The position numbers and the translations under genes were made by a program. A DNA stretch of 64,000 nt from Flavisolibacter ginsengisoli DSM 18119 (GTDB taxonomy: Bacteria; Bacteroidota; Bacteroidia; Chitinophagales; Chitinophagaceae), in assembly GCF_900129295.1 (NCBI RefSeq), contig NZ_FQUU01000004.1, positions 186,001 to 250,000 on the forward strand, in the 5' to 3' direction. Under the pieces are notes generated by a model. That model ran no database searches and was not told the DNA's origin. It saw only the letters and a list, made by a program, of their open reading frames with translations. Of the stretch, positions 54,367 through 62,652 are shown one piece after another (positions within the stretch are counted from its first letter, which is position 1; each line of letters starts with the position of its first letter).

Positions 54367-55224
54367 TCAATTCAAATAAATTTCTGTCTGCCCAATCGAG
54401 TTTTGACTGTTGCTTTCAGTTGATTGATAAACCACGTGAAGTTTTCCTGCTTTGTAATCAATGCCAGGTATCGTTCGCAAGCTCAATTTTACTTCACGCT
54501 TTTGGAGCGGGGTGTAAACGGCTATTCCGTTTAACTCTCCAATTTTTGTTACTCTTCCTGAAGGAGAAATATATTCAACCATAATGTCACCATAGCAAGA
54601 CATATTGCCGGCGCGGTTTAAGGTGATCTTCACAAAAGGTTTGTCCGACGGTTGAAATGAGCCATGTGAGACATCAACCTTGGTGGTGGACTCGCCAACG
54701 CGTAGAATAACAGGCACGGCAATACCAAAGACAGCATTAAGCTTTATGGTAATAGCATTTCGATCAGTCGTTTTAATAACAGTATCGCCGGATGGTATTT
54801 GTTGTGGAATAGAACGGAGATAGAGGTGTGAGCGGAATTCGCCATTTTCCATTTGCCCCGTCTTCGTAAGTTGCAAACGTACAACCTGCGACTCACCAGG
54901 AAGCAATGTTACGGACCTGGGGAAAAAGCGAACAAATTTATCAGCAAACAACAGGCTCGAATCATCAGAAGGCAATTGCTTCAGTGAACCGTCTTCGCTC
55001 ATTCTGTAATGAATAAAAGAAATTGCATAGCGGGCGGTATCCTTGCCCGTGTTGGACAAGGTTAACTCCTTATATCGTTCACGGCCTTCAAAGACCACTC
55101 GTTTTGGGGCCACCAGCAAATCACCCTGCGCTGCAGCCCGGGATGAAGGGAACACGGCAGGAAGAAGAGAAAGCAACAGAAAATAAAGAGCGGTGAAAGC
55201 GCGCCACATAAAACCGTTTTGCAT
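54367..55224 (-). CDS. PapD-like periplasmic pilus chaperone
   Basis: A 285-aa exported protein (signal to about residue 33, ending AAAQ). Mature sequence begins DLLVAPKRVVFEGRERYKEL followed by TLSNTG, the N-terminal Ig domain of PapD/FimC proteins. The arginine in PKRVVFEG is in the position of the conserved chaperone arginine. RSVTLLPGESQVVRLQL and SHLYLRSIPQ, then TIKLNAVFGIAVPVIL, align with the F1-G1 chaperone hallmark region. A second Ig domain follows. Known relatives cap subunits by donor-strand complementation and deliver them to the usher. It is preceded by a DUF4402 pilin gene and followed by the usher. Confidence 0.82.
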   Translation of the reverse strand: MQNGFMWRAFTALYFLLLSLLPAVFPSSRAAAQGDLLVAPKRVVFEGRERYKELTLSNTGKDTARYAISFIHYRMSEDGSLKQLPSDDSSLLFADKFVRFFPRSVTLLPGESQVVRLQLTKTGQMENGEFRSHLYLRSIPQQIPSGDTVIKTTDRNAITIKLNAVFGIAVPVILRVGESTTKVDVSHGSFQPSDKPFVKITLNRAGNMSCYGDIMVEYISPSGRVTKIGELNGIAVYTPLQKREVKLSLRTIPGIDYKAGKLHVVYQSTESNSQNSIGQTEIYLN

Positions 55225-55258
55225 GGATATTGGATTTGAAATTGGTTTGCCAAAATAG

Positions 55259-55296
55259 AAAAGGGGCTATCTCGGATCATTGAGACAGCCACTTTT
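55259..55296 (-). terminator. Hairpin between the pilin and chaperone genes (possible attenuator)
   Basis: In the minus-strand RNA a 15-bp stem (55282-55296 with 55259-55273, one mismatch and one G-U) with an 8-base loop is followed by a U-rich stretch. It lies after the pilin stop codon (55314) and 35 bases before the chaperone ATG. Confidence 0.65.
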
Positions 55297-55313
55297 CCTT
55301 GAAGAAAGCTTAC

Positions 55314-55826
55314 TTAGTTGTAAGCTACAGTAACAGAAAATACATCGGATACGTAGTTGCCAGCCACCTGGTTAGCACCTACATTCAATGTAGCACCCAC
55401 CTGAAACGTTTCTGCAGTGGCGGCAAATGTGCCTGTGGCATTGTGTGTAAAATTTGTCAGGTCCATTGTATGGCCATTGCCATCGCTAAGCACCACTGCA
55501 TTATCAGCAGGTAAAGTAACTACATACGCTTTGCTGGCTTCACCGGAAATAGTGTATGAAGCAGCAGACGTTGAGACCGCAGAAGAACCGGTAAACATAA
55601 CCACGCCAGTTGGTGTTACCGTTCCGTCAGCAGCTAATTGAACAGTACCGCCTGGTGCACTCCTGATAATTGATCCAAAGTTCAAATCAGCACCCTTTGA
55701 AATGGAGATTGGTACAACAATTTGTGCCGAAGCTGTAGCGGAGTTCTCAGTTGCGGAGTTCTGTGCATTAGCGACAGAAGTTAGTCCCATGGCTATAACT
55801 GCCATTGCGATAAACTTGTTTTTCAT
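55314..55826 (-). CDS. DUF4402 pilin-like subunit
   Basis: A 170-aa exported protein (signal to about residue 22, ending ANAQ). The N-terminal extension SATENSATASAQIVVPISIS has the alternating hydrophobic pattern of a donor strand. The body matches DUF4402: GADLNFGSIIRS, GGTVQLAADGTV, SYTISGEASKAYVVTLP, GATLNVGANQVAGNYVSDVFSVTVAYN. The C-terminus ends in a beta strand with an aromatic penultimate residue, as in chaperone-usher pilins. It is proposed to be the single major fibre subunit of this locus. Confidence 0.85.
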   Translation of the reverse strand: MKNKFIAMAVIAMGLTSVANAQNSATENSATASAQIVVPISISKGADLNFGSIIRSAPGGTVQLAADGTVTPTGVVMFTGSSAVSTSAASYTISGEASKAYVVTLPADNAVVLSDGNGHTMDLTNFTHNATGTFAATAETFQVGATLNVGANQVAGNYVSDVFSVTVAYN

Positions 55827-55998
55827 TTGAATTGGTTTTGTTTTTTGTTTTAAGATGTGTACGAATTCGGATGTAATGTAATTGGCAGAAAGAAGGATAT
55901 TAAAAACAAATGATAGAAATCTCAGGAACTAAGTATTCTTTTCTCTTTTGGGTATATTTTTTTGAACGAAAGTCTAAAAGTTTATACTTAATAAAGAA

Positions 55999-56226
55999 TT
56001 AGGTATAGTTGAAGTAAATGGTATCGCCCTTCAAATGGTAGTTTCCGGCTGAAGTGTCACCTATCATGTGTCCACTCAGTCTATATTCAAAAGTACTGTC
56101 AGGCTTTAGAACGATGCTGAAAGCTCTCGTGTTATCAGAGCCTCTATACAAACCATACTTGTTTGATGTGTATAAACTTTCAACAGTAGCAACACTTATC
56201 AATAACAATATAGCAGTAGTAGCTTT
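55999..56226 (-). pseudogene. Truncated small exported protein, 5' end lost at a repeat
   Basis: The frame ends LKPDSTFEYRLSGHMIGDTS, then GNYHLKGDTIYFNY, a pattern common in small Bacteroidota lipoproteins. Upstream it reads KATTAILLLISVATVE, a signal-peptide core, but no Met codon precedes it. The expected start lies exactly where repeat cluster C begins (56229). A TTG at 56208 is the only formal start. It lies downstream of the repeat and upstream of the pilin promoter. Confidence 0.5.
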
Positions 56227-56228
56227 AT

Positions 56229-56465
56229 TCCCGACTCCAGACTACCGACTCCAGACTCATTACTCCCTTGTCCGCCGTAGCTTTAGCGTAGGAGCATCGT
56301 CCGCCGAAGCTTTAGCAAAGGAGGATTATTTATCTGTACTGTGGTTCACGACTCCAGACTACCGACTCCAGACTAATTACTCCTTTGTCCGCCGTAGCTT
56401 TAGCGAAGTCGGATCATCCCTAACGTCCCACTAGCCTCTCCCTCTTCCCCCCTAAAAACCTGCTC
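56229..56465. repeat. Dispersed intergenic repeat, cluster C
   Basis: A tandem pair of the unit. Each copy has GACTCCAGACTACCGACTCC, then AGACT..ATTACTCC, TTGTCCGCCGTAGCTTTAGCG and an AGG/GGAT close. The copies begin near 56232 and 56349. It carries the same modules as clusters A and B, with the palindrome reading AGCTTTAGCG. Confidence 0.8.
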
Positions 56466-56483
56466 TTTTAAAAAGGCAGAAAA
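56466..56483. other. Short repeat tail
   Basis: A-rich tail of the repeat unit leading into the terminator. The 56227-56532 gap otherwise holds repeat cluster C and this terminator and no further gene. Confidence 0.4.
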
Positions 56484-56511
56484 AAATGCAGCACATGGCT
56501 GTACTGCATTT
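56484..56511 (-). terminator. Terminator after the type IX sorting-domain fragment
   Basis: On the minus strand the stem AAATGCAG..ACA/TGT..CTGCATTT is followed by seven Ts. Confidence 0.75.
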
Positions 56512-56532
56512 ACATATATCATTTTGCTTAAC

Positions 56533-56919
56533 CTATTCTTTTAGTAAAGGCAATTGTTTATTGAATGTAGTCCCTCTGATACTAATGGTATAAATTCCGG
56601 AGGCAAGACCCTGCACCTGCACAGGGATAGTAGAACTTCCTGCCGATAGCGTCATCGAATGCAAATTCACCACCTGCCCTCCCTGGTTGATAACCTTTAT
56701 AGAAAGAGTTTCTTGCTTTTGAAGCGATACCATCAAACTTGCATTATTCTTAGTAGGGTTAGGATAAAGCAAAACAACAGGATCCTTGCTATGTAAGTTC
56801 AATGCCAAAATCTTTGAATAGGCAAACCTACCGTCTGCATCAACCATCCGTAACCGGTAATAAATAAATGGATTTGCTAATCGTACAATATTAGGATCTG
56901 TGAATGCATACCTGTGCAT
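56533..56919 (-). pseudogene. C-terminal remnant of a T9SS-secreted protein
   Basis: A 128-codon frame that contains only a Por secretion C-terminal (type A sorting) domain. FIYYRLRMVDADGRFAYSKIL precedes the domain start LLYPNPTKNNASLMVSL, and the end is LASGIYTISIRG..KQLPLLKE. Full-length cargo proteins carry several hundred residues and a signal peptide before this. Here the frame is closed by TAA about 21 bases upstream of the ATG. The 5' end collides head-to-head with the haloperoxidase gene. It is most likely non-functional. Confidence 0.65.
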
Positions 56920-58239
56920 CCCTGTGCAATTGTCATGCAGTTAATAGCTTGTAATACAAAAAAAGATTATAAAACCATTTTTAACGATTCAAAGCTTTAT
57001 TCAAATACAGTACATGAATTGAATAAGGTTGTAATGGGAAATAACTTTTCGCCTATTGTTGCTTCCCGCAACTATCTATATGCCAATGTTGCCGCATATG
57101 AAGTAATTGCAGCTGGATATCCAAACCAGTATTATTCGCTGGCGGGTCAGTTACACGGCCTTACTACAGTTCCTAAACCAGTCGCCGGTAAGACTATAAA
57201 TTATGAATTTTCCGCACTGATGGCATTTTGCACCCTTGGTGAATCAGTGACATTTCCTGAAGGAAGTATGGACGATTATGTCAATAGTTTAAAAAAACTG
57301 GCAAAGGACCATGGTATGCCTTCAGACATTTATGAAAATTCCCTCGAATATGCCAATTCGGTTTCAAAAGTTATAATGAGCTGGAGCAAAAAAGACAATT
57401 ATGCTGAAACCAGGAGTATGGAACGGTATAATGTGCAAGCTGAGGATCCCAGCCGTTGGGTCCCCACACCACCAGCTTATGCTTCTGCTGTAGAACCTCA
57501 CTGGAACAAAATACGTCCATTGGTTATGGATAGCGCAGCGCAGTTTAAAGCACCTCCTCCATTCCCCTTTAATATTACAGATAAAAAAAGTGCCTATTAT
57601 AAACAGGTCATGCAACTCTTGGATTCTACAAGGCACCTTTCAGACGAACAAAAGCACATCACAGAATTCTGGGATGATAATCCATTTAAATTAAATGTAA
57701 GCGGACATGTAATGTATGGCACCAAAAAGTTTTCACCTCCAGGTCATTGGATGAGCATCGTTGGCATTGCTGCGGAAAAAGCAAAAGCTGACTATGCTAC
57801 TACAGTATTTACTTATACTAAAACTGCTATTGTTCTATTCGATTCGTTCATCCAATGCTGGAATGAAAAATTCACTTATAATACTGTCAGACCTGAAACA
57901 GTTATTAACCGGTCATTCGATCCGGATTGGCAGCCCTATTTGCAAACACCGGCTTTTCCTGAATATACCTGTGGACATTCAACAGGTTCTTCTGCCGCCG
58001 CCGAAGCTTTAACAAGTGTATTTGGCGACAACTTTGCCTATACGGATTCTTCAGAATTGGAATTTGGTATCAAAAACAGAAGCTATAAATCTTTCAATGA
58101 AGCGGCCATGGAAAATACCTGGGCTCGTTTCTACGGAGGTCTTCACTTTCACCCAACTTGTTTAAGCAGCAATAAATACGGAAAAGAAGTAGCACAGTTG
58201 GTTGATGAACGGTTACATATGAAAAAGACAGGCAAGTAG
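56914..58239 (+). CDS. Vanadium-dependent haloperoxidase/PAP2-like protein, 5' end damaged
   Basis: A frame of up to 441 aa. The C-terminal active-site region has the vanadate/phosphate-binding residues of the PAP2 superfamily: TVRPETVI, EYTCGHSTGSSAAAEAL (usual PSGH) and ARFYGGLHF with the second histidine. The N-terminus MQLIACNTKKDYK shows a lipobox-like LIAC, but the preceding hydrophobic signal sequence is missing. The only starts are GTG 56914 and ATG 56935. The mature protein looks intact, but export is probably lost. A DoxX-like gene follows on the same strand. Confidence 0.75.
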   Translation: MHPCAIVMQLIACNTKKDYKTIFNDSKLYSNTVHELNKVVMGNNFSPIVASRNYLYANVAAYEVIAAGYPNQYYSLAGQLHGLTTVPKPVAGKTINYEFSALMAFCTLGESVTFPEGSMDDYVNSLKKLAKDHGMPSDIYENSLEYANSVSKVIMSWSKKDNYAETRSMERYNVQAEDPSRWVPTPPAYASAVEPHWNKIRPLVMDSAAQFKAPPPFPFNITDKKSAYYKQVMQLLDSTRHLSDEQKHITEFWDDNPFKLNVSGHVMYGTKKFSPPGHWMSIVGIAAEKAKADYATTVFTYTKTAIVLFDSFIQCWNEKFTYNTVRPETVINRSFDPDWQPYLQTPAFPEYTCGHSTGSSAAAEALTSVFGDNFAYTDSSELEFGIKNRSYKSFNEAAMENTWARFYGGLHFHPTCLSSNKYGKEVAQLVDERLHMKKTGK

Positions 58240-58279
58240 ATCCTTCTTGTATTATTAATATTCAAAATGATTATACACT

Positions 58280-59065
58280 ATGTTGCCACTTACACAGGAA
58301 CAAAAAATACATTATTCACTTAGAATAGCCATTGGCATGTGCTTTATTGGTCATGGCATATTCGGTGTTATCACCAAACCTATCTGGTGCAATTACTTTG
58401 AGGTATTTGGCATTGGCCATGACCTGGCTTACCGATTGATGCCGGTAGTTGGTGGTATCGATATTATATTGGGAATTACAATGCTTATTTATCCCTTGCG
58501 GAGTATTGCAGTATGGCTTATTATTTGGGGTCTAGTAACTGCTTCGTTGAGACCACTATCAGGAGAACCCTTTGCTGAGTTGATTGAACGCGCCGGGAAT
58601 TTTGGCGCTCCCTTGGCTTTTTTAATTTTATATGGCAGGGAATTCAAAATCAAAAATTTGTTTTCAAAAATTCGCTCTGGTGAATATATCTCGGAAATAA
58701 ACTTTAACCAGGTTGCAGTGCTCCTAAGATGGGTAGTATTCCTTTTATTACTTGGACATGGTTGGTTAAATTTAATAGAGAAAAAAGGACTGATCGACCA
58801 ATATGCAGGCCTGGGCCTTTCAAATGCAGCGCTTTCTGCCCATTTCATTGGTATTTTCGAAATTGCATCTGCACTAATAATATTAATCCGTCCAAATCCC
58901 CAATTTCTGCTGTTCATTCTATTTTGGAAAATGGCAAGTGAATTATTCTACCCTCATTATGAATTATTTGAATTTATAGAGCGGGGTGGTAGCTATGGTG
59001 CCCTGATAGCATTGTATAGTATCCAAAAAACAACGCAGGCTTATAAAGTTTTGCTCGTTAATTAA
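58280..59065 (+). CDS. DoxX-like membrane protein with internal duplication
   Basis: A 261-aa integral membrane protein with about eight helices. The two halves are homologous to each other: GHGIFG with GHGWLN, VGGIDIILGITMLI with IGIFEIASALIILI, and ELIERAGNFGAPLAFLIL with EFIERGGSYGALIALYSI. This is a tandem duplication of a four-helix DoxX/DoxD-like unit. It lies 40 bases downstream of the haloperoxidase gene. Function is unknown. Confidence 0.75.
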   Translation: MLPLTQEQKIHYSLRIAIGMCFIGHGIFGVITKPIWCNYFEVFGIGHDLAYRLMPVVGGIDIILGITMLIYPLRSIAVWLIIWGLVTASLRPLSGEPFAELIERAGNFGAPLAFLILYGREFKIKNLFSKIRSGEYISEINFNQVAVLLRWVVFLLLLGHGWLNLIEKKGLIDQYAGLGLSNAALSAHFIGIFEIASALIILIRPNPQFLLFILFWKMASELFYPHYELFEFIERGGSYGALIALYSIQKTTQAYKVLLVN

Positions 59066-59145
59066 ATTTTTAGCAAACAGTAAAAAAATGTCTTAACTTA
59101 TAAATCTGTTATATTTTATAAACTCACCAAAAGAATGAAAAATAC

Positions 59146-59179
59146 AAGAGGCTATCCAAAATTTGGACAGCCTCTTTTT
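59146..59179 (+). terminator. Terminator after the DoxX-like gene
   Basis: Stem AAGAGGCTATCC/GGACAGCCTCTT with one mismatch, followed by five Ts. Confidence 0.85.
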
Positions 59180-59396
59180 ATTTCAAAAAATTGACCACAA
59201 ATAATATAAATGCAAATCTGATGCTACTTTGCAAACCATAGTACATTGAAATGCTGCCTGTAATCCAAACATTAAAACCTGGGATACCCTTGCTTTCCTA
59301 TAATTATCCTCAACAATTGCCAATTTTATCCACCATAATGGTCAAACATACCAGTTACAAGAAAGCAGGAGGTTAGATAAATAAATATCAAAATTT
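59180..59396. other. Intergenic region
   Basis: The 331-base gap (59066-59396) holds the terminator at 59146. Nothing gene-like was seen in the rest. Confidence 0.5.
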
Positions 59397-60632
59397 TTAT
59401 GGTTTGTATCCCTTTAAACTTTGCATTTTGACCTCCTCAAAAAAACGGGTAAGCCAATTAGTAGTAGTGACTTCACAACTAATAGATAGTAGTTGCTGTA
59501 TTAAATCCATCATTGAAATTTGAATGATTCTGTCCTCTTTTCCATAATCCCACACAGGCAGTAAGAAACTGGTAAGCATTTCTTCAATACCAGGAATTTT
59601 ATGGCTTATTATGCTATTCTCCTGCTCATCCACCATCTCATTATAATTTGAATGTTTTAATATCCAACTAAATAAATCAGCCATTGCCTGAAGGCAAAGT
59701 ATAGCCGTAGCAGGGTCGTTTATGCCAGGGCTTAATGCTTTCAATGCAACTTCTGAAAGTTGATTGAAGCCACTTAAAAAATATAATAATGAAGGTTCGC
59801 TTTCTATTTCAATTGCCTCCTCCACCTTAGTTATTATCTCCGCTTTAAGTATGTCATTGCTTTTTATCAGGTATAAGGTTGCATCTTTAAGAATAAAACT
59901 CCCCGGAGAATATAAAAAATGAATATGGTAGGCACCGGAAATGGGTAGCGCATGCATTGCTTTTTTGTTGTAACCTTCGAAGTACCCTGTTTTTGGAGAA
60001 GTAAAAGAATTTTCAATATTATATAACAATACCTTTGAATTACTCCCATTTTTAATTTCACCGGAAAGCCGCTTTAGGGTTTGCGAATGGATATGCCGGA
60101 TGATGGTTTGATATTTTGCATATTGTGTAACAAAATGGAGGAAATAGATAAAAAGGAAGATATCTACTACTGCCAGGAGAATGAGCACATAAGTACTTAA
60201 TGCAGGTACATAGATGCCACTATCGGTATCCCGAATAGTAGTTATAAGAAATATAGAGAAAATAACAGTGCCTATATAGCAACCAAGCACAATTTGCTGA
60301 AACCTGTTACGGATAATGATTTCTAAAATACGGTTACTCATTTTAGAGGCAGTTTGATTCAGTACAATCATAACCATCGAAAAACTGAAAACCGTAAAAC
60401 TGAGCATCCCTGAAGCAATGGTTGAAGCGATAAGCCTTGCTGCTGTGGCATCTTTCAAACGCAGCCATTGCCAGGTCGATTTGATATGTTTACCTGTTGT
60501 AGATTGATCAACATTAATCATTACCCAAAAAAGGAGCAAAAACAGAAATGAGATTATGACAGGATAAAAAGCAATGCTACCTGTGATGCGATTCATTAAA
60601 CGTTTGAAAATGCTTTCCATGACGTTGATCAT
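59397..60632 (-). CDS. DUF2254 family membrane protein
   Basis: A protein of about 411 aa with four hydrophobic segments in its first half (near FYPVIISFLFLLLFWVMI, ASTIASGMLSFTVFSFSMVM, VLGCYIGTVIFSIFLITTI and STYVLILLAVVDIFLFIYFL) and a soluble C-terminal half. The pattern, including SPGINDPATAILCLQAM, matches DUF2254. Function is unknown. ATG 60632 (MINVMESIFKR) was preferred over a longer frame to 60728. A second ATG at 60620 is possible. Confidence 0.82.
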   Translation of the reverse strand: MINVMESIFKRLMNRITGSIAFYPVIISFLFLLLFWVMINVDQSTTGKHIKSTWQWLRLKDATAARLIASTIASGMLSFTVFSFSMVMIVLNQTASKMSNRILEIIIRNRFQQIVLGCYIGTVIFSIFLITTIRDTDSGIYVPALSTYVLILLAVVDIFLFIYFLHFVTQYAKYQTIIRHIHSQTLKRLSGEIKNGSNSKVLLYNIENSFTSPKTGYFEGYNKKAMHALPISGAYHIHFLYSPGSFILKDATLYLIKSNDILKAEIITKVEEAIEIESEPSLLYFLSGFNQLSEVALKALSPGINDPATAILCLQAMADLFSWILKHSNYNEMVDEQENSIISHKIPGIEEMLTSFLLPVWDYGKEDRIIQISMMDLIQQLLSISCEVTTTNWLTRFFEEVKMQSLKGYKP

Positions 60633-61084
60633 TTTTTTTATTACTAACTGCGAAAAGTAATTTACGCAAACAAATTCGGACCAGCACCTGTACTCGACAC
60701 TTGCCTTTACTATGTACTGGATTGTCATAGAATTGGTTCTCTATTTCCTTGTCAGTAAATAATCACTTGGAGAAAAGCATGATGTTCAGGGGGAGGATTA
60801 TTCCGCGATAAATATTTTTTTTTATTACTTAGCGATCAAGCTTGCCAATAATCCAAACAAATATGCAAAATTGCCAGGATTATTTCCCAATTATAGTAAA
60901 GCGTCTAATCAATTTATTACTGTTATTCTTCAGAACCTTGAAATGACACATCTGATTTACCAGGATATATTTGTGATCTCAAACTAACTGCACCTATAGC
61001 ATTTATTATACGTAAATTTAATTGGGCAACTGCTGATTGTTTAATTACCTGCAATCAGTAAACAATATTCATCTCACCACAAAT
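60633..61084. other. Divergent intergenic region
   Basis: About 450 bases between the DUF2254 gene and the MEDS kinase. No gene, exact TAnnTTTG box or strong hairpin was recognised. Confidence 0.4.
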
Positions 61085-62437
61085 ATGCCAATGTCTGAAA
61101 AATTGCGTCAATCAGGAATTGAAGGTCTCGGTGACATTGCATGGGGATCGCATTTCTGCCAGTTTTATGAAACCAAACAAGATATGCACGAACTATTGGT
61201 GCCATTTATGAAAGCGGGCCTGGAGAACAATGAATTTTGCCTATGGGTCATTGCCGAATCGATCACCAAAGATGAGTGTATATCAGTGTTGCAGCAGCAA
61301 ATTCCCAACATTGAACTACACCTTCAACGGGGTCATATGGAAATTCTGAAACACGATGAATGGTATCTCGACAAGGGCCGGTTCAACTCCGCAAAAGTCA
61401 TTAAAGCATGGGGTACAAAACTGGAGCAGGCATTGACAAATGGTTTCGACGGTATGCGGGTGAATGGAAATGAAGCCTGGCTAGAGTTAAAGGATTGGAA
61501 AGATTTTATGGACTATGAAAAGCGGTTAAATGCCATTATATCGGACTGGAAGATTATTGTACTCTGTACGTATAAACTTGCCAATGTTGATGCAACCGTT
61601 ATCCTGGATGTGGCACATGCGCATGAATGCGCCATCACAAATCGAAAGGGCCAACTAATCATCCTGGAAGTGCCTGAAATAAAACAGCTCAAAGCCAGGT
61701 TAAAAAAAATGAACGAAGAATTGGCACAAAAAGTAGCAGAAAGAACTGGAGAACTTTCTGAAGCTAATGCCGAATTAACAAAAATGACCAATGATCTGCG
61801 TAAACTTTCCAATCATCTCCAAGACATACGCGAACAGGAAAGGAAGCACATTGCTCGGGAGATACACGATGAGCTGGGCCAGCTTTTAATGGCTATGAAA
61901 TTTGATGTTGCATGGTTGCATAAAAAGTTGGCTGCTACAGATGAAGCCATCTTTGAAAAGCTGAAAGCGCTGGACGAACAATTGGATGATCTTATCAGGT
62001 CCATAAGAAAAATTTCCGCTGATCTCAGGCCAAGCCTGTTAGACGATATTGGTCTGGAAGCCGCCATGGAATGGCACCTCAATGAATTTAAAAAAAGAAC
62101 AGGAATTGATTACTCTTTTGAAGAAACCAATCATGATCTTAAGCTGCCTGATCCGGTTAAAACTGTTTTGTTCCGAATTTTCCAGGAATCGCTTACCAAT
62201 ATCGCCAGGCATTCCAATGCGAAACATATTCAGGTACACCTGGCCCGGGCAAAAGACGCCATCTCCATGACGGTGAAGGACAATGGTAAGGGCTTTAATC
62301 CACAGGTTTTAAACACCAGTAACTCATTGGGTATTTTGGGCATGAAGGAAAGGGTTGCTGAACTGAATGGCCGTTTCACCATCAGCAGTTCTCCAAAAAG
62401 CGGAACATGCATTTCAACATGGTTGCCCCTTAAGTAA
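61085..62437 (+). CDS. MEDS-domain sensor histidine kinase (HisKA_3)
   Basis: A protein of about 450 aa with no membrane segment. Residues about 15-180 form a MEDS (DcmR-type sensory) domain: GSHFCQFYETKQDMHELLVP and NNEFCLWVIAES. A long coiled coil (about 195-250) leads to a HisKA_3 phospho-acceptor helix (REIHDELGQLLMAMKFDVAW, histidine near 258), then HATPase_c (ESLTNIARHSNA, DNGKGFN, SLGILGMKERV). ATG 61085 was preferred to a TTG at 61037. The expected partner is a NarL-type regulator, possibly the one at 62653. Confidence 0.9.
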   Translation: MPMSEKLRQSGIEGLGDIAWGSHFCQFYETKQDMHELLVPFMKAGLENNEFCLWVIAESITKDECISVLQQQIPNIELHLQRGHMEILKHDEWYLDKGRFNSAKVIKAWGTKLEQALTNGFDGMRVNGNEAWLELKDWKDFMDYEKRLNAIISDWKIIVLCTYKLANVDATVILDVAHAHECAITNRKGQLIILEVPEIKQLKARLKKMNEELAQKVAERTGELSEANAELTKMTNDLRKLSNHLQDIREQERKHIAREIHDELGQLLMAMKFDVAWLHKKLAATDEAIFEKLKALDEQLDDLIRSIRKISADLRPSLLDDIGLEAAMEWHLNEFKKRTGIDYSFEETNHDLKLPDPVKTVLFRIFQESLTNIARHSNAKHIQVHLARAKDAISMTVKDNGKGFNPQVLNTSNSLGILGMKERVAELNGRFTISSSPKSGTCISTWLPLK

Positions 62438-62652
62438 TTCCCGGCAGTGTTCTCTGATACAAAATGGGCCATTCATGTTAAAAGTGCCAGAAAACTGGGA
62501 AAAATTCTATCCAGGAAATAGACGAAGCGATCGTAGAAGCAAAATTCAAATATATGGCTTCAGCAATCGCTGAGAAATGATTGATTTCTTCAGCATTATA
62601 TTGAACTGGAAAGCTAAAAGACCCAGGTTGCCAGTTGAATTTGCTTGTAAAA

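Noticed and set aside
56054-56434. 126-codon plus frame over the broken small protein and repeat cluster C
   Set aside because: It runs antisense to a recognisable frame and through tandem repeats.
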